Below are positions 10,019 through 22,233 of a stretch of DNA of 64,000 bases, in pieces (the first letter of the stretch is position 1; each line of letters begins with the position of its first letter). Made by a program: the position numbers and the translations under genes. Where the stretch lies: assembly GCA_000173575.1 (NCBI GenBank), contig ABYL01000007.1, positions 53,618 through 117,617 of the forward strand, given 5' to 3'. The stretch comes from Burkholderia sp. H160 (GTDB lineage Bacteria > Pseudomonadota > Gammaproteobacteria > Burkholderiales > Burkholderiaceae). The notes under the pieces were generated by a model, which worked only from the letters and a program-made list of their open reading frames with translations, had not been told where the DNA came from and made no database searches.

Positions 10019-10306
10019 GTTGCGTGCGACTGAAGAGCTAAGGGCAAAACAGCATTTTACCGGACGCGGCTCAGGAGATTACGCGTGGCGGGTTAATCAT
10101 TGTGGCGGCGACGCGTCTCCGGAAGCGGGTGGGCAGCAGTTAGGTCACGCGTAGATGAGCGGCCAGCGGCCTGCGCGCGCACACGTCGGGGCTGACTGTC
10201 CCCCGCTGCCCGGCTCGCCCTGGCTGAACGGCCGATGTTCAAGCCGGCGCTGCCAAGCTACTATCCGACAGCCTCACCGACCAATTACACGCCACGAGGA
10301 GTCTCG

Positions 10307-11098
10307 ATGAAGAAGGCAGCACTTGCAATGCTCGGCGCGCTCGCCGGCGTCCTCATACACGTCGGCGTGGCCAGCGCGCAAAACGCCGCGGCCGCGCCGT
10401 CCAGGCTCGACGACATCATCAGCCGCGGCACGCTGCGCGCCTGCACGACCGGCGACTACAAGCCGTACTCGTTCTACAAGGGCGATGGCCAGTTCGAAGG
10501 TATCGATATCGACATGGCGGAGTCGCTCGCGAAGTCGCTCGGCGTGAAGCTCGAGTTCGTCAAGACTTCATGGTCGAACCTGATAAACGACTTTGTCGCG
10601 AAGTGCGACATCGGCATTGGCGGCGTGTCGCCGACGCTCGAGCGCCAGAAACACGCGTTCTTCACGCAGGCTTACATGATCGACGGCAAAACGCCGATCG
10701 CGCGCTGCGACGACGTCAACAAATATCAGACGATCGCGCAGATCGATCAACCTTCCACGCGAGTCATCGTCAATCCGGGCGGCACCAACGAGAAGTTTGC
10801 AAAGCAGTACTTCCCGCACGCAAACGTGACCGTTTATCCGGACAACGTGACGATCTTCAAACAGATCCTCGCGGGCAAGGCGGACGTGATGGTGACAGAT
10901 GCGTCGGAAACGCTGCTGCAGCAGAAGCTCAATCCGGGCTTGTGCTCGGTGCATCCGGACAAGCCGTTCCAGTATGGCGAGAAGGCATGGCTGCTGCCGC
11001 GCGGCGACGTCGCGTTCCAGCAATACGTCGATCAGTGGTTGCATCTCGCGCGAGCTACCGGCGAATATCAGACGGTTTCGGACAAATGGTTGAAGTAA
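10307..11098 (+). CDS. pheC: Periplasmic cyclohexadienyl dehydratase (PheC-like)
   Basis: The 263-aa product is closely similar to Pseudomonas PheC. That enzyme is built on the amino-acid ABC transporter binding-protein fold but works as a prephenate/arogenate dehydratase in the periplasm. Diagnostic stretches are TTGDYKPYSFY, TSWSNLINDF, IGGVSPTLERQ, DGKTPIARC, NPGGTNEKFAKQYF, YPDNVTIFKQI and VDQWLHLARATGEY. A signal peptide (MKKAALAMLGALAG onward, cleavage near residue 24 after ASA) supports export. I chose ATG 10307 because ACGAGGAG lies just upstream; the longer frame from 10235 lacks a signal peptide at its start. A plain solute-binding protein is the alternative, but the match to PheC is along the full length. 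The gene stands alone and is divergent from hemE. Confidence 0.85.
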   Translation: MKKAALAMLGALAGVLIHVGVASAQNAAAAPSRLDDIISRGTLRACTTGDYKPYSFYKGDGQFEGIDIDMAESLAKSLGVKLEFVKTSWSNLINDFVAKCDIGIGGVSPTLERQKHAFFTQAYMIDGKTPIARCDDVNKYQTIAQIDQPSTRVIVNPGGTNEKFAKQYFPHANVTVYPDNVTIFKQILAGKADVMVTDASETLLQQKLNPGLCSVHPDKPFQYGEKAWLLPRGDVAFQQYVDQWLHLARATGEYQTVSDKWLK

Positions 11099-11589
11099 GG
11101 CGGGCGCGGCCATTGCAGGCTGTCAGCGTCTAACGTGTCGCGACAGGATCCGAGTGGCCTGCGGAAGCCTGAAGAATTCGCGTCGGCGCTGCAGGATGAT
11201 GTAACCAAGGGCCATGTCGTCGACCCGAAACAATCATCTGGCCCCGCTTGATGGTGATGAGATTCGCCCCTTTTTTATACGGCACGCGTCGAGGTTTGCT
11301 TTGTTGCATTGCGGCACATGCTTTCAACGAATTGCAACGGATTTCGGGGCAGGGTCGCAACTCTTGTAACAAGGAGAATGGACCGCTTGAAAGGTGCACA
11401 TGCAACTATTTTATGCGGAATCAGCGGCCCAATTTCTACCGCAGTATGCGTCGCGAATCGCATCAATCATGCGTATGAAATTGCATTGTTGTCATCGGTA
11501 ATACTTACTTTTAAGCGCTTTATTTTTGGCAATAAATCCCGCAACGCCTTATCTGGCGGGCGTTACAACCTGAAACACTTTGTTACCGC
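11099..11589. other. AT-rich gap downstream of pheC
   Basis: No gene is supported here. The stretch 11230-11600 is clearly richer in A and T than the rest of the window. At 11562-11586 it holds a pair of motifs, GTTACA then TGAAAC, followed by TTTGTTACC, that resemble binding sites of OmpR-type regulators. A frame from ATG 11378 to 11602 exists, but its ribosome site would be too close to the start codon. Confidence 0.4.
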
Positions 11590-11828
11590 GTTCCTAGGGT
11601 AATTCGCCCACAATGCCCTCAACGGTTTCAACACGGATGTGGCCGGGTGCGTGGTGTGAGCGGATACGATGCACTTGCCGATCGGCGCTTGCCGAAGCCC
11701 TGTGAAGGGGCATCCCTGTTGGGGCCGTAGTCGACGCAGGGTCGTCGTGATAACCGTCCCATCTTTGGTCTCCTCGCGCTAACCCCGTAGCGTGTGGTTT
11801 TTAGCGGGCTCCAGGCCCGCTTTTTTTT
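11590..11828 (+). ncRNA. Candidate small RNA ending in an intrinsic terminator
   Basis: There is no protein-coding frame with a good start between pheC and the convergent acyl-CoA synthetase gene. Yet a strong plus-strand terminator closes the region at 11803-11828. A possible transcription start lies near CCTAGGGTAATT (11593-11604), just after OmpR-like motifs and an AT-rich stretch. The segment between can form several short hairpins, for example CCCTGTGAAGGGG and CCCTGTTGGGG around 11698-11728. The exact start, and whether it is transcribed at all, are inference. It could instead be the long 3' end of the pheC transcript. Confidence 0.3.
11803..11828 (+). terminator. Rho-independent terminator (plus strand)
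   Basis: Stem AGCGGGC / GCCCGCT (7 bp, 5-base loop) followed directly by a run of eight T on the plus strand. On the minus strand the hairpin is followed by A, so it does not serve the acyl-CoA synthetase gene. Confidence 0.85.
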
Positions 11829-11931
11829 CGTCTGCTCAAACGTTTGCGCGCGCCGAAGCAGCCGCCGCGCAGCGCCAGTTTCGGCTCCTCGCTTCCTGTT
11901 CGCATCGGCTGATCAGTGCTCCGCGGCAACG

Positions 11932-13662
11932 TCATGCCGTCTTGTCCTCTTTGAGCTTCAATTCGCCGATCATCCGTTCGCGCATCACGAATTTTTGCAC
12001 CTTGCCGGTCACGGTCATCGGCAGTTCGTCGACGAAGCGGATATATCGCGGCACCTTGTAGTGCGCGATCTGTCCCTGGCAAAACTGCTGGATTTCTTCA
12101 GCTGTAGCCTGTTCGCCCGCGCGAAGCACGATCCACGCGCATACTTCCTCGCCGTACTTCGTATCAGGTACGCCAAATACCTGCACGCTCTGGATCTTCG
12201 GGTGACGGAATAGAAACTCCTCGATCTCGCGCGGATAGATGTTTTCGCCGCCGCGAATCAGCATGTCCTTCAGACGGCCGACGATGTTGCAGTATCCTTG
12301 CGCGTCGAGCGTCGCCAGATCCCCCGTGTGCATCCAGCCATCGACGATGCTCTCACGCGTCTTCACGTCGTCGCCCCAATAACCGAGCATCACCGAGTAG
12401 CCGCGCGTGCATAGCTCGCCCGTTTCGCCGACCGGCACGATGTTGCCGAGCGGATCGACGATTTTCACTTCCAGATGCGGCTGGATGCGCCCGACGGTCG
12501 TCGTACGCTTGTCGAGCGGATCGGCCGTCGAGCTCTGGAACGACACCGGGCTTGTCTCCGTCATGCCGTACGCGATCGTGATCTCGCTCAGATGCATCTT
12601 CGAGACGACCTTCTTCATCGTCTCGATCGGACACGGCGAACCCGCCATGATCCCGGTGCGCAGCCGCGAGAAGTCGTATGAGGCGAAGCTCGGATGATCG
12701 AGTTCGGCAATGAACATCGTCGGCACGCCGTGCAGCGCGGTACATTTCTCCTCCGCGGTCGCTGCCAGCGTCGCAGCCGGATCGAAGCCCTCGCCGGGAA
12801 ACACCATGTTCGCCCCAACCGACACGCACGCGAGCACCGCCAGCACCATCCCGAAGCAGTGATACAGCGGCACCGGAATGCACAGGCCGTCCTGCTCGCT
12901 GAGCCGCATCGCCATCGCAATATAGCGCGCGTTGTTCACAACGTTGCGGTGCGTTAGAGTCGCGCCCTTCGGATTGCCCGTCGTGCCGCTCGTGAACTGG
13001 ATGTTGATCGGCTCCCCGCACGAGAGCGTCGCGCCGATTGCATCGAGCCGTGTGGCGTCGAGCGACACACGCCCGCGCTCGATCACGTCGGAAAGGGTCA
13101 GCATCCCCGGCGTTTCAGTGTCGCACATGCGAATCACGTACCGGAGCTCCGGCAGCCGAGCGGCATGCAGTTCACCCGGCGCCTGCGTCGCCAGTTCGGG
13201 CGCGAGCTCCTGCAGCATCTCGAGGTACATCGACGTCTTGAAGCGCTCGGCAGTGATGATCGCCTTGCAACCGACCTTGTTCAGCGCGTATTCGAGCTCC
13301 GCAAGGCGGTAGGCCGGATTGATGTTGACGAGGATCGCGCCGATACGCGCGGTCGCGAACTGCGTCAGCAACCACTCGACGCGGTTGGGCGACCAGATCC
13401 CGACACGGTCGCCCTTCGCGATACCGAGCGCAAGCAGTCCGGACGCGAGCACATCCACTTCCTGCGCGAATTCCCTCCACGTCCAGCGGATGCCCTGCTC
13501 TCGAAACACCACGGCCGGCCGGTCCGGAAAGCGCGCGGCGGTGTCACGCAGGAACTCGCCGACGGTCGCTTCGCTCAACGGATTTTCAGTCGACCCGCGC
13601 ACGTACGACAGTCCATCCGCTGGTTCGATGAGCGCGCCTTCGCCCGAGCTGTGCGTTGCCAT
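11932..13662 (-). CDS. Acyl-CoA synthetase, AMP-binding (ACSF2/FadD-like)
   Basis: This 576-aa enzyme belongs to the ANL adenylating superfamily and should activate a medium- or long-chain fatty acid to its CoA thioester through an acyl-AMP intermediate. The phosphate-binding loop reads [16 protein letters not shown]. The adenylate motif [12 protein letters not shown], the hinge region around [12 protein letters not shown] and [16 protein letters not shown], and the C-terminal catalytic Lys region [13 protein letters not shown] are all present. The sequence resembles the ACSF2-like branch more than E. coli FadD. The true chain-length range cannot be read from the sequence. The ATG at 13662 begins [14 protein letters not shown]. 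It lies downstream of the atp operon on the same strand but beyond a strong terminator, so it has its own promoter in 13663-13847. Confidence 0.88.
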   Translation of the reverse strand: MATHSSGEGALIEPADGLSYVRGSTENPLSEATVGEFLRDTAARFPDRPAVVFREQGIRWTWREFAQEVDVLASGLLALGIAKGDRVGIWSPNRVEWLLTQFATARIGAILVNINPAYRLAELEYALNKVGCKAIITAERFKTSMYLEMLQELAPELATQAPGELHAARLPELRYVIRMCDTETPGMLTLSDVIERGRVSLDATRLDAIGATLSCGEPINIQFTSGTTGNPKGATLTHRNVVNNARYIAMAMRLSEQDGLCIPVPLYHCFGMVLAVLACVSVGANMVFPGEGFDPAATLAATAEEKCTALHGVPTMFIAELDHPSFASYDFSRLRTGIMAGSPCPIETMKKVVSKMHLSEITIAYGMTETSPVSFQSSTADPLDKRTTTVGRIQPHLEVKIVDPLGNIVPVGETGELCTRGYSVMLGYWGDDVKTRESIVDGWMHTGDLATLDAQGYCNIVGRLKDMLIRGGENIYPREIEEFLFRHPKIQSVQVFGVPDTKYGEEVCAWIVLRAGEQATAEEIQQFCQGQIAHYKVPRYIRFVDELPMTVTGKVQKFVMRERMIGELKLKEDKTA

Positions 13663-13847
13663 GGGGTTGTCTCCGTGTGCGCAAGTGCGCTCAATCGAAA
13701 TGAATTTGAAATCGATTGTGCACCGACGCGAATCCGCCCGGCATCAAGTCTTACCCGCAGCGCGTCGCGGGGACCGCTGCGAACCGCCGTCTCTTTCTCC
13801 GACCTCGGGGATTTTGCCGGCCTTTACGTAAACGTCAACTAAATATC

Positions 13848-13875
13848 AAAAAAAAGCAGCCGCGCGGGCTGCTTT
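13848..13875 (-). terminator. Terminator of the atp operon
   Basis: Stem AAAGCAGCC / GGCTGCTTT (9 bp, 5-base loop) just after the atpC stop. On the minus strand it is followed by a run of T (A-tract at 13848-13855 on the plus strand). It ends the atpIBEFHAGDC message. Confidence 0.9.
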
Positions 13876-13893
13876 CTTCTGCTACGTGCTGCT

Positions 13894-14319
13894 TTAGTGC
13901 TGGCCGCGCAGCTTGCGCAGACGCTGGATTGCCGCGAGCTGTGCCGTCGCGTACGCGAGTTCCGCCTGAGCGGTCGCGTACTCGAGGTTCGAGCCCGTGT
14001 TCTGCAGCGCCTCTTCCGCACGCTTGCGTGCGTCTTCGGCCTTGGCTTCGTCGAGATCCTTGCCGCGAATCGCGGTGTCGGCGAGAACCGTCACTGCGCC
14101 CGGCTGGACTTCGAGGATGCCGCCGGCGACGAATACAAACTCTTCTTCGCCGTTTTCGACTTCGATTCGCACCGCACCCGGACGGATCCTGGTGATGAGC
14201 GGCGTGTGACCCGGCAGAATACCGAGTTCACCCGCTTCGCCCGGCAGCGCGACGAACTTTGCCTGGCCCGAGAAGATTTCCTCTTCCGCGCTGACGACGT
14301 CTACTTTAATGGTTGCCAT
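13894..14319 (-). CDS. atpC: ATP synthase F1 subunit epsilon
   Basis: Epsilon is part of the rotating central stalk and can inhibit ATP hydrolysis. The 141-aa protein begins [20 protein letters not shown] and contains the family stretch [19 protein letters not shown]. The N-terminal beta-sandwich covers about residues 1-85. It is followed by the two-helix C-terminal part rich in Ala, Glu and Arg that ends [10 protein letters not shown]. It is the last gene of the atp operon, 157 bases after atpD, and is followed by a strong terminator. Confidence 0.97.
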   Translation of the reverse strand: MATIKVDVVSAEEEIFSGQAKFVALPGEAGELGILPGHTPLITRIRPGAVRIEVENGEEEFVFVAGGILEVQPGAVTVLADTAIRGKDLDEAKAEDARKRAEEALQNTGSNLEYATAQAELAYATAQLAAIQRLRKLRGQH

Positions 14320-14476
14320 ATGTGTCGACTCCTGTCGACGAGAGTGAGCGGTTTAGCGCTTACCCTCGTCCCATGCAAGGCGGGTTGAGCGTAATGACAG
14401 GCGCCGGCATTGCGCATCGATAGATCCATCGTACCGACACGCGCGAGGCCCGCGCCCGCTTCGTTACACCCGACCT

Positions 14477-15889
<1,413 letters not shown>

Positions 15890-15973
15890 TCAATTCTTCA
15901 CTCGCGCAAAGGCGCAGTTTCTCCGATGGGTGCGCCGCTGCGGGCGCACACGAAACGACCTGCCTGACCAAGG

Positions 15974-16858
15974 TCAGACGGCCGCCGCTCCACCGACGAT
16001 TTCCGACAGTTCTTTCGTGATCGCGGCCTGACGGCTCTTGTTGTACACGAGCTGCAGATCGTTGATGACCGTCTTCGCATTGTCCGAAGCGGCCTTCATC
16101 GCCACCATCCGGGCCGACTGCTCCGATGCCATGTTTTCCGCGACGGCCTGATAGACCAGCGCTTCGACATAACGCACCAGCAGTTCGTCCACCACTGCCT
16201 GTGCATCCGGCTCGTAGATGTAGTCCCACTGCGTGCTCGGCGTCGTACCGTCTTCTTCCGTACGCTCGAACTGGTCCGCCGACAACGGCAGCAGCTGCTC
16301 GATCACCGGTTCCTGCTTCATCGTGTTGACGAAGCGCGTGTACGCGAGGTACACCGCCGAGACCTTGCCTTCCGAGTACAGGTCGAGCTGCACCTTCACG
16401 GCGCCGATCAGCTTTTCCAGATGCGGCGTATCGCCCAGCTGCACGACGTTCGACACGACCTTCGCCTGCAGACGGTTCAGGAAACCCAGACCCTTGCTGC
16501 CGATCGCGGTTGCCTCGATCGTCTTGCCCTGGCCTTCCAGCTCCTTGAACTTCTGCAGCGACGCGCGCAGCACGTTGGTGTTCATCCCGCCACACAGACC
16601 TTTATCAGTCGTGACGAGGATGAAACCGGCCGACTTCGCGCCTTCGTTCGACACCATGAACGGGTGACGATACTCCGGGTTCGCACGGCTCATGTGCGCA
16701 GCGATGTCGCGGACCTTGTCGGCATACGGGCGAGCAGCGCGCATGCGCTCCTGGGCGCGGCGCATCTTCGATGCGGCCACCATCTCCATCGCTTTCGTGA
16801 TCTTGCGCGTGTTTTGCACGCTCTTGATCTTGCCGCGAATTTCCTTCATTCCAGCCAT
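15974..16858 (-). CDS. atpG: ATP synthase F1 subunit gamma
   Basis: Gamma is the coiled-coil rotor shaft in the centre of the F1 head. The 294-aa protein starts [20 protein letters not shown], the conserved N-terminal helix. It has the family stretch [15 protein letters not shown] and ends with the C-terminal helix [20 protein letters not shown] and [15 protein letters not shown]. Length is normal. The ATG at 16858 is preceded by AAGGAGCA, an excellent ribosome site. It lies 140 bases after atpA in the operon. Confidence 0.98.
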   Translation of the reverse strand: MAGMKEIRGKIKSVQNTRKITKAMEMVAASKMRRAQERMRAARPYADKVRDIAAHMSRANPEYRHPFMVSNEGAKSAGFILVTTDKGLCGGMNTNVLRASLQKFKELEGQGKTIEATAIGSKGLGFLNRLQAKVVSNVVQLGDTPHLEKLIGAVKVQLDLYSEGKVSAVYLAYTRFVNTMKQEPVIEQLLPLSADQFERTEEDGTTPSTQWDYIYEPDAQAVVDELLVRYVEALVYQAVAENMASEQSARMVAMKAASDNAKTVINDLQLVYNKSRQAAITKELSEIVGGAAAV

Positions 16859-16998
16859 TGCTTGCTCCTTTGTCGGCCCGAGTTAGCGCTTCAGCGCTTA
16901 CTCGGGTCCCATGCAAAGCGGCCGAAGCAGCGCGGGAGCATTCGCATGCGGCCCGCGCCGCTTCAAGGTCCGTTTATGCCTTGCGGATCACTCGCGGA

Positions 16999-18540
16999 TC
17001 AATAAGCGCCGGACTTCTTGAAGTCTTTGACAGCCGTGTGCAGCAGGCCTTCGTCGTCCTTCGAGAGTTCCTTGTTATCTTCGATGCGCTTGACCAGGTC
17101 AGCTTGGCTCGACTTCAGGTAGTCGCGCAGGCCCTTCTCGAACGGCAGGACCTGAGCAACTTCGAGGTCGTCGAGATAGCCGTTGTTCGCCGCGAACAGC
17201 GAGACAGCCAGTTCCCACACCTGCAGCGGCTGATATTGCGGCTGCTTCAGCAGTTCCGTCACGCGGCGGCCGCGCTCGAGCTGCTTGCGGGTCGCTTCGT
17301 CGAGGTCCGATGCGAACTGCGCAAACGCTGCGAGTTCACGGTACTGCGCGAGGTCGGTACGGATACCGCCCGACAGCTTCTTCACGACCTTCGTCTGAGC
17401 CGCGCCACCCACACGCGACACCGACACGCCAGCGTTAATTGCCGGGCGGATACCTGCGTTGAAGAGGTCGGTTTCCAGGAAGATCTGGCCGTCGGTAATC
17501 GAGATCACGTTCGTCGGAACGAATGCGGTCACGTCGCCTGCCTGCGTTTCGATGACCGGCAGTGCCGTCAGCGAACCGCTCTTGCCCTTCACTTCACCGT
17601 TGGTGAACTTCTCGACGTACTCTTCCGAGACGCGAGCCGCGCGCTCGAGCAGACGCGAGTGCAGATAGAACACGTCACCCGGGTAAGCTTCACGGCCCGG
17701 CGGGCGGCGCAGCAACAGCGAGATTTGACGGTATGCCCAGGCCTGCTTGGTCAAGTCGTCATAAACGATCAGCGCGTCCTGGCCGCGATCGCGGAAGTAT
17801 TCGCCCATCGTGCAGCCGGCGTACGGCGCGAGGTATTGCATCGCGGCCGAATCCGAAGCCGAAGCGGCCACGACGATCGTGTATTCCATCGCGCCCGATT
17901 CTTCGAGCTTGCGCACCACGTTCATGATCGACGAAGCCTTCTGGCCGATCGCGACGTAGATACAGACGAGGTTCTTGCCCTTCTGGTTGATGATCGCGTC
18001 GACTGCGACTGCGGTCTTGCCGCACTGACGGTCGCCGATGATCAGCTCACGCTGACCACGGCCGATCGGCACCATCGAGTCGATCGACTTCAGACCGGTT
18101 TGGACCGGCTCCGAAACCGACTTACGCCAGATCACGCCCGGTGCAATCTTTTCGATTGCGTCGGTCATCTTCGCGTTGAGCGGGCCCTTGCCGTCGATCG
18201 GGTTGCCGAGCGCGTCGACCACACGGCCGAGCAGTTCCGGACCCACCGGCACTTCCAGAATGCGGCCCGTCGTCTTGACGATGTTGCCTTCCGAAATGTG
18301 TTCGTACTCACCCAGAATCACGGCGCCGACCGAGTCGCGCTCGAGGTTCAGCGCGAGACCGAAGGTGTTGCCCGGGAATTCGAGCATTTCGCCCTGCATC
18401 ACTTCCGACAGGCCGTGGATACGCACGATACCGTCGGTCACGGAGATCACGGTGCCCTGGTTGCGAACGTCTGCGCTCGCTTCAAGGCCCTGGATCCGGC
18501 TCTTGATCAGCTCGCTGATCTCAGAGGGATTGAGTTGCAT
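16999..18540 (-). CDS. atpA: ATP synthase F1 subunit alpha
   Basis: Alpha alternates with beta in the F1 head and binds nucleotide in a non-catalytic site. The 513-aa protein starts [20 protein letters not shown], the N-terminal segment that contacts delta. It carries Walker A GDRQCGKT at residues 169-176, the [20 protein letters not shown] region and the family signature [18 protein letters not shown]. Length is standard for betaproteobacteria. The ribosome site AGGAGCG stands before ATG 18540. It follows atpH by 56 bases. Confidence 0.99.
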   Translation of the reverse strand: MQLNPSEISELIKSRIQGLEASADVRNQGTVISVTDGIVRIHGLSEVMQGEMLEFPGNTFGLALNLERDSVGAVILGEYEHISEGNIVKTTGRILEVPVGPELLGRVVDALGNPIDGKGPLNAKMTDAIEKIAPGVIWRKSVSEPVQTGLKSIDSMVPIGRGQRELIIGDRQCGKTAVAVDAIINQKGKNLVCIYVAIGQKASSIMNVVRKLEESGAMEYTIVVAASASDSAAMQYLAPYAGCTMGEYFRDRGQDALIVYDDLTKQAWAYRQISLLLRRPPGREAYPGDVFYLHSRLLERAARVSEEYVEKFTNGEVKGKSGSLTALPVIETQAGDVTAFVPTNVISITDGQIFLETDLFNAGIRPAINAGVSVSRVGGAAQTKVVKKLSGGIRTDLAQYRELAAFAQFASDLDEATRKQLERGRRVTELLKQPQYQPLQVWELAVSLFAANNGYLDDLEVAQVLPFEKGLRDYLKSSQADLVKRIEDNKELSKDDEGLLHTAVKDFKKSGAY

Positions 18541-18596
18541 TATTCGCTCCTGATAGTCAATTCTGTTGCGTGCCAGCCGCTAAAGCGCGAGGCGCT

Positions 18597-19136
18597 TCAG
18601 GCCGTCAGGGCCGTGTGCATGCTGGCAAGCCGCGCGCGGACCGAGGTATCGAGCACTTCGTCGCCGACCGTCACGCGTACGCCGCCGATCAGCGACTGAT
18701 CGACTTCGACCGTCGGCTTCAGCTTGCGCTTGAACTTGCGTTCGAGGCTTGCGACGAGTTCGTTCAACTGCGCACCTTCGAGCGGGAATGCGCTGACGAT
18801 CAGCACATCCGCCGCACCTTCGCGGGCGTTCTTCAACTCTTCGAACTGCGAGGCGATTTCCGGCAGTAGCTGCAGGCGATGGTTGTCGACCAGCATCTGC
18901 ACCAGATTCTTCGCTTGCGCGTTGTCCTTGAGCGGCGACTTGACCGCAGCCAGCAGCAGATCGCTAACCTGGGCGCGGCTCACTTTCGGGCTCGAGGCGA
19001 TCGACAGCACTTCGGGCAGACGCGCAACCTGTGCCAGCTCCTGCACGAGCGTGGACCAGGCGGCGATGTCACCAGCTTCGGCCACGCCAAACAGCGCTTC
19101 CGCGTACGGACGGGCGATGGTTGCAAGTTCGGCCAT
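18597..19136 (-). CDS. atpH: ATP synthase F1 subunit delta
   Basis: Delta joins the top of the F1 head to the peripheral stalk (subunit b dimer). The 179-aa protein begins [20 protein letters not shown], the typical N-terminal helix. It ends with the C-terminal signature of the family around [21 protein letters not shown]. Length is normal. Only two bases separate it from the atpF stop codon, so it is translated together with atpF. Confidence 0.97.
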   Translation of the reverse strand: MAELATIARPYAEALFGVAEAGDIAAWSTLVQELAQVARLPEVLSIASSPKVSRAQVSDLLLAAVKSPLKDNAQAKNLVQMLVDNHRLQLLPEIASQFEELKNAREGAADVLIVSAFPLEGAQLNELVASLERKFKRKLKPTVEVDQSLIGGVRVTVGDEVLDTSVRARLASMHTALTA

Positions 19137-19138
19137 GA

Positions 19139-19609
19139 TCAGAGCTCGGCTTTCAGTTGATTCAGCAGGTCAGCGTGAGCCGCCTGGTCGACTTCGCGCT
19201 TCAGAATCTGTTCAGCGCCCTTCACAGCGAGTGCAGCGACTTCGCCACGCAGCGTTTCGCGAGCCTTGACGACTTGCTGGTCCGCGTCGGCCTTCGCCTG
19301 CGCGATGATGCGGGCGGCTTCCACCTGCGCCTGAGCCTTGATTTCGTCAGCGACTGCAACAGCGCGCTTTTCAGCGTCGGCGATGCGTTGCTGGCCGTCG
19401 TTGCGAGCCTGGGCGAGTTCCTGGTCGACGCGCTTGTGAGCGGCTTCGAGTTCCAGCTTGCCCTTTTCCGCGGCGGACAGACCGTCGGCGATCTTCTTCG
19501 CGCGCTCGTCGATGGCGTTGATCAGCGGCGGCCACACGAATTTCATCGTGAACCACGCGAGGATCAGGAACACGACCATTTGCGCAAACAGGGTTGCGTT
19601 GAGATTCAC
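19139..19609 (-). CDS. atpF: ATP synthase Fo subunit b
   Basis: Subunit b forms the peripheral stalk dimer. The 156-aa protein has one N-terminal membrane helix ([20 protein letters not shown]). A long charged, Ala/Glu/Lys/Gln-rich helix follows, which will form a coiled coil reaching the F1 head. Length and composition are standard. The ATG at 19609 has an AAGGAAA ribosome site. It follows atpE by 136 bases. Confidence 0.97.
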   Translation of the reverse strand: MNLNATLFAQMVVFLILAWFTMKFVWPPLINAIDERAKKIADGLSAAEKGKLELEAAHKRVDQELAQARNDGQQRIADAEKRAVAVADEIKAQAQVEAARIIAQAKADADQQVVKARETLRGEVAALAVKGAEQILKREVDQAAHADLLNQLKAEL

Positions 19610-19745
19610 GGTGTTTCCTTAAATGTTGCTTGTTCGGAAAGTGAAACGGCAAGGCGCTCATCGATTCTGTTCGATCAGCGCCCCAGTACCCGTTCCGCCC
19701 TGCGCCTTTACCAGTTATAGCTCAGGCGCAAACCTCCGAGGAACC

Positions 19746-20039
<294 letters not shown>

Positions 20040-20097
20040 TTAGAACTGGTTGGAACTGGGATTTGAAAAACTACGATTCTTTTACCGACAGCGCAGG

Positions 20098-20949
20098 TTA
20101 GTGCGTGTCGTGTGCCTGGCCGATGTACACCAGCGTCAGCATCATGAAAATGAACGCCTGCAGCAGAACGATCAGGATGTGGAAGATTGACCACACTGTG
20201 CCGGCGACCACGTGGCCGATGAAGCCAAGCACCGTCGTGTCCGCGCCGAAGCTCCAGATACTGCCGAGCAGGGCAATCAGCAGGAACAACAGTTCGCCCG
20301 CGTACATGTTGCCGAACAGCCGCATGCCGAGCGAGACCGTCTTCGCGACGAACTCGATGATGTTCAGTGCAAGGTTCGGGATCCACAGCAGCGGATGCGC
20401 GCCGAACGGAGCGGACAGCAGTTCATGCACGAAGCCGCCGGCGCCCTTGATCTTGAAGTTGTAGTAAATCATCAGCACGAACACGCCGAGCGCGATGCCG
20501 ATCGTGCCGTTCAGGTCGGCGGTCGGCACGAGGCGGTGGTGCGGAATGACTTCGGAGAGACCGAGCCAGCCGATCAGGCGGCCCGGCAGGTCGACGGGAA
20601 CGAAGTCGAGCGAGTTCATCAGCGCGACCCAGACGAACACGGTCAGCGCGAGCGGCGCGATGAAGGTGCGCGAGCCGTGGATCATCGCCTTCGATTGATC
20701 TTCGACCATTTCGACCAGCATTTCGATCGCGCACTGGAAACGGCCCGGCACGCCGGACGTTGCCTTGCGTGCTGCCATGTGCAGCACGAAGATCGTGACG
20801 AGGCCGCACAGGATCGACCAGAAAAGGGTGTCGAGATTCCACACGTGGATGTCGAAAATCGACGTCTGATGCGCGGTGGAAAAGTTCTGCAAGTGGTGCG
20901 CGATGTACTCGGACGGATCCATTGCGCGCGTGCCTTCGCTAGCTGCCAT
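20098..20949 (-). CDS. atpB: ATP synthase Fo subunit a
   Basis: Subunit a provides the two proton half-channels next to the c ring. The 283-aa protein has five or six membrane helices. The essential Arg lies in the conserved stretch VSLGMRLFGNMYAGELL and there is a conserved C-terminal helix around ILIVLLQAFIFMMLTLVY. The start at ATG 20949 (MAASEGTRAMDPSEY) follows the typical Burkholderia form. An internal ATG ten codons later has a slightly better ribosome site. The frame extends further upstream, but those residues are not family-like. Confidence 0.96.
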   Translation of the reverse strand: MAASEGTRAMDPSEYIAHHLQNFSTAHQTSIFDIHVWNLDTLFWSILCGLVTIFVLHMAARKATSGVPGRFQCAIEMLVEMVEDQSKAMIHGSRTFIAPLALTVFVWVALMNSLDFVPVDLPGRLIGWLGLSEVIPHHRLVPTADLNGTIGIALGVFVLMIYYNFKIKGAGGFVHELLSAPFGAHPLLWIPNLALNIIEFVAKTVSLGMRLFGNMYAGELLFLLIALLGSIWSFGADTTVLGFIGHVVAGTVWSIFHILIVLLQAFIFMMLTLVYIGQAHDTH

Positions 20950-21114
20950 ATCGTTAAAGCCACCCAAATTGTCGAAAATCGTTTGAGGCCGCTCCCGCCG
21001 AAATACTGTATTGCGGGAACGCGCCGGGTGCGGGCCATGTCTCATCCGCACACGCATGCCGGCGCCACGCGCCGGCCTAAAATTCTTTTTGCTGCTATTT
21101 TTGGTGCTGCTACC

Positions 21115-21660
21115 TTAGCGCCACGCCAAGGCGATCCAGTAAGTCTTCAGCGCGATGAGGTAGGTCACGAGCAGCGGAATCCAGCGTACGTCGTGATACC
21201 AGAAGGCGATTGCAACAAACATCGCAATCGTTGTCCCCATCTTGAGTGCTTCGCCGATCATCCAACTCATCACGGTCTCGGCGCCGCCCTGCTTTTTCAG
21301 TCGTGCCGCGAACAACGCGCCCGGCACCCAGCAAATCGCTCCTCCCAGGAACGCAGACAGCGAAGCAGCGCCCGGCGGCTCGTAGAACAGCCACCACAAC
21401 AGCGTTGCGACCAGGGACAAAACCATTTGCGCCGCGACGACCCTGAACGGCGTCACGCGCGATGGACGACCCACACCGGGACCAAACAGCTTTTCCGCCT
21501 CGGCCCGTGTGAGCGGAACGATATTGTTATCTTCCTGCGCGTCATCCCACGCTTCGGCCGGGTCGAACTGCCGACTGCCGGACGTATCGGGAGCGGGGCG
21601 TTCAGCGCGGTGTCTGTCGTCACCATTCTTCGGCGACAGATTCGACGTTTTGACCGCCAT
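21115..21660 (-). CDS. atpI: ATP synthase assembly protein subunit I
   Basis: AtpI helps assemble the c ring and is not part of the final enzyme. The 181-aa protein has a hydrophilic N-terminal part of about 70 residues and then four membrane segments typical of the AtpI family (for example RVVAAQMVLSLVATLLWWLF and GGAICWVPGALFAAR). It is longer than E. coli AtpI (about 126 aa) because of the N-terminal extension, which is common in Burkholderia relatives. It is the first gene of the operon and lies about 70 bases downstream of a good promoter. Confidence 0.9.
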   Translation of the reverse strand: MAVKTSNLSPKNGDDRHRAERPAPDTSGSRQFDPAEAWDDAQEDNNIVPLTRAEAEKLFGPGVGRPSRVTPFRVVAAQMVLSLVATLLWWLFYEPPGAASLSAFLGGAICWVPGALFAARLKKQGGAETVMSWMIGEALKMGTTIAMFVAIAFWYHDVRWIPLLVTYLIALKTYWIALAWR

Positions 21661-22233
21661 CGCAATGTTCCGAAAGTCTCGTTCAGCCCGCGTGTTTACG
21701 CAGCGCTTACGGGGTTACCGTGCAATTAAATCCGGGCGATTGTAAGCGATAGTTGCAGGCAATTCAAGACTTTAGGCCGGCCTATAACGGCGTGAAACCT
21801 GCGTTCACCATGCGGTAAACCGTATGCTAACGGCGCCAAACACGTCAAATGTAAGGCTGGCGGGGGGCGACCAAACGGGAGTGGCGCATCGCATGGATCG
21901 AACCTTGTTGGCAGGCCGTTTCGACGCTGCGACGGACGTCTCGAAAATGCAACAAATGCCCCTTTTTTACGGGGCGAATGACACGGATCATCTATTGACC
22001 CGAATGATCCGGGCCGCGGATTTCGATGATGATCAAGCGGATTTGTGATAGTGGCCAGTACGGATGATTACCGCGAGGATGCCGACCGACTAAACTAGGA
22101 TTCCTTACTATTTATGCATCAGTTATTTAGGAATCCACGATGATCGCTCGCGCTGAAGTAGACCGACTCGCGGCGCTGCTCCTACATCAGCCGCAAGCGG
22201 TTCACCGCCCTTTCCAGGCGAGCGCATCTCCGC
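21661..22233. other. parB-atpI gap carrying the atp promoter
   Basis: This 573-base gap separates parB from atpI. The part next to atpI holds the promoter described at 21739-21767. The rest has no credible gene. Weak hairpins occur at 21958-21975 (GCCCC/GGGGC) and at 22098-22136 (GGATTCCT and AGGAATCC, 23 bases apart). Neither has a good T-tract for the minus strand, so the end of the par message is unclear. Confidence 0.45.
21739..21767 (-). promoter_or_regulatory. Sigma-70 promoter of the atp operon
   Basis: On the minus strand, -35 TTGAAT (21762-21767), a 17-base spacer and -10 TACAAT (21739-21744) match the housekeeping consensus well. The predicted transcript starts near 21732, leaving a leader of about 70 bases before atpI. 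The 13 bases at 21722-21734 (GCAATTAAATCCG), right at the predicted start, also form one half of a palindrome upstream of a liv gene at 33383. Confidence 0.75.

Noticed and set aside
11378-11602. Small plus-strand frame after AAGGAGA
   Set aside because: The ribosome site is only one or two bases from the ATG and the product has no family character; the AT-rich region is better read as regulatory.
11590-11828. Identity of the candidate small RNA as 6S, tmRNA or SRP RNA
   Set aside because: I could not find the characteristic motifs of those RNAs, so no name is given.
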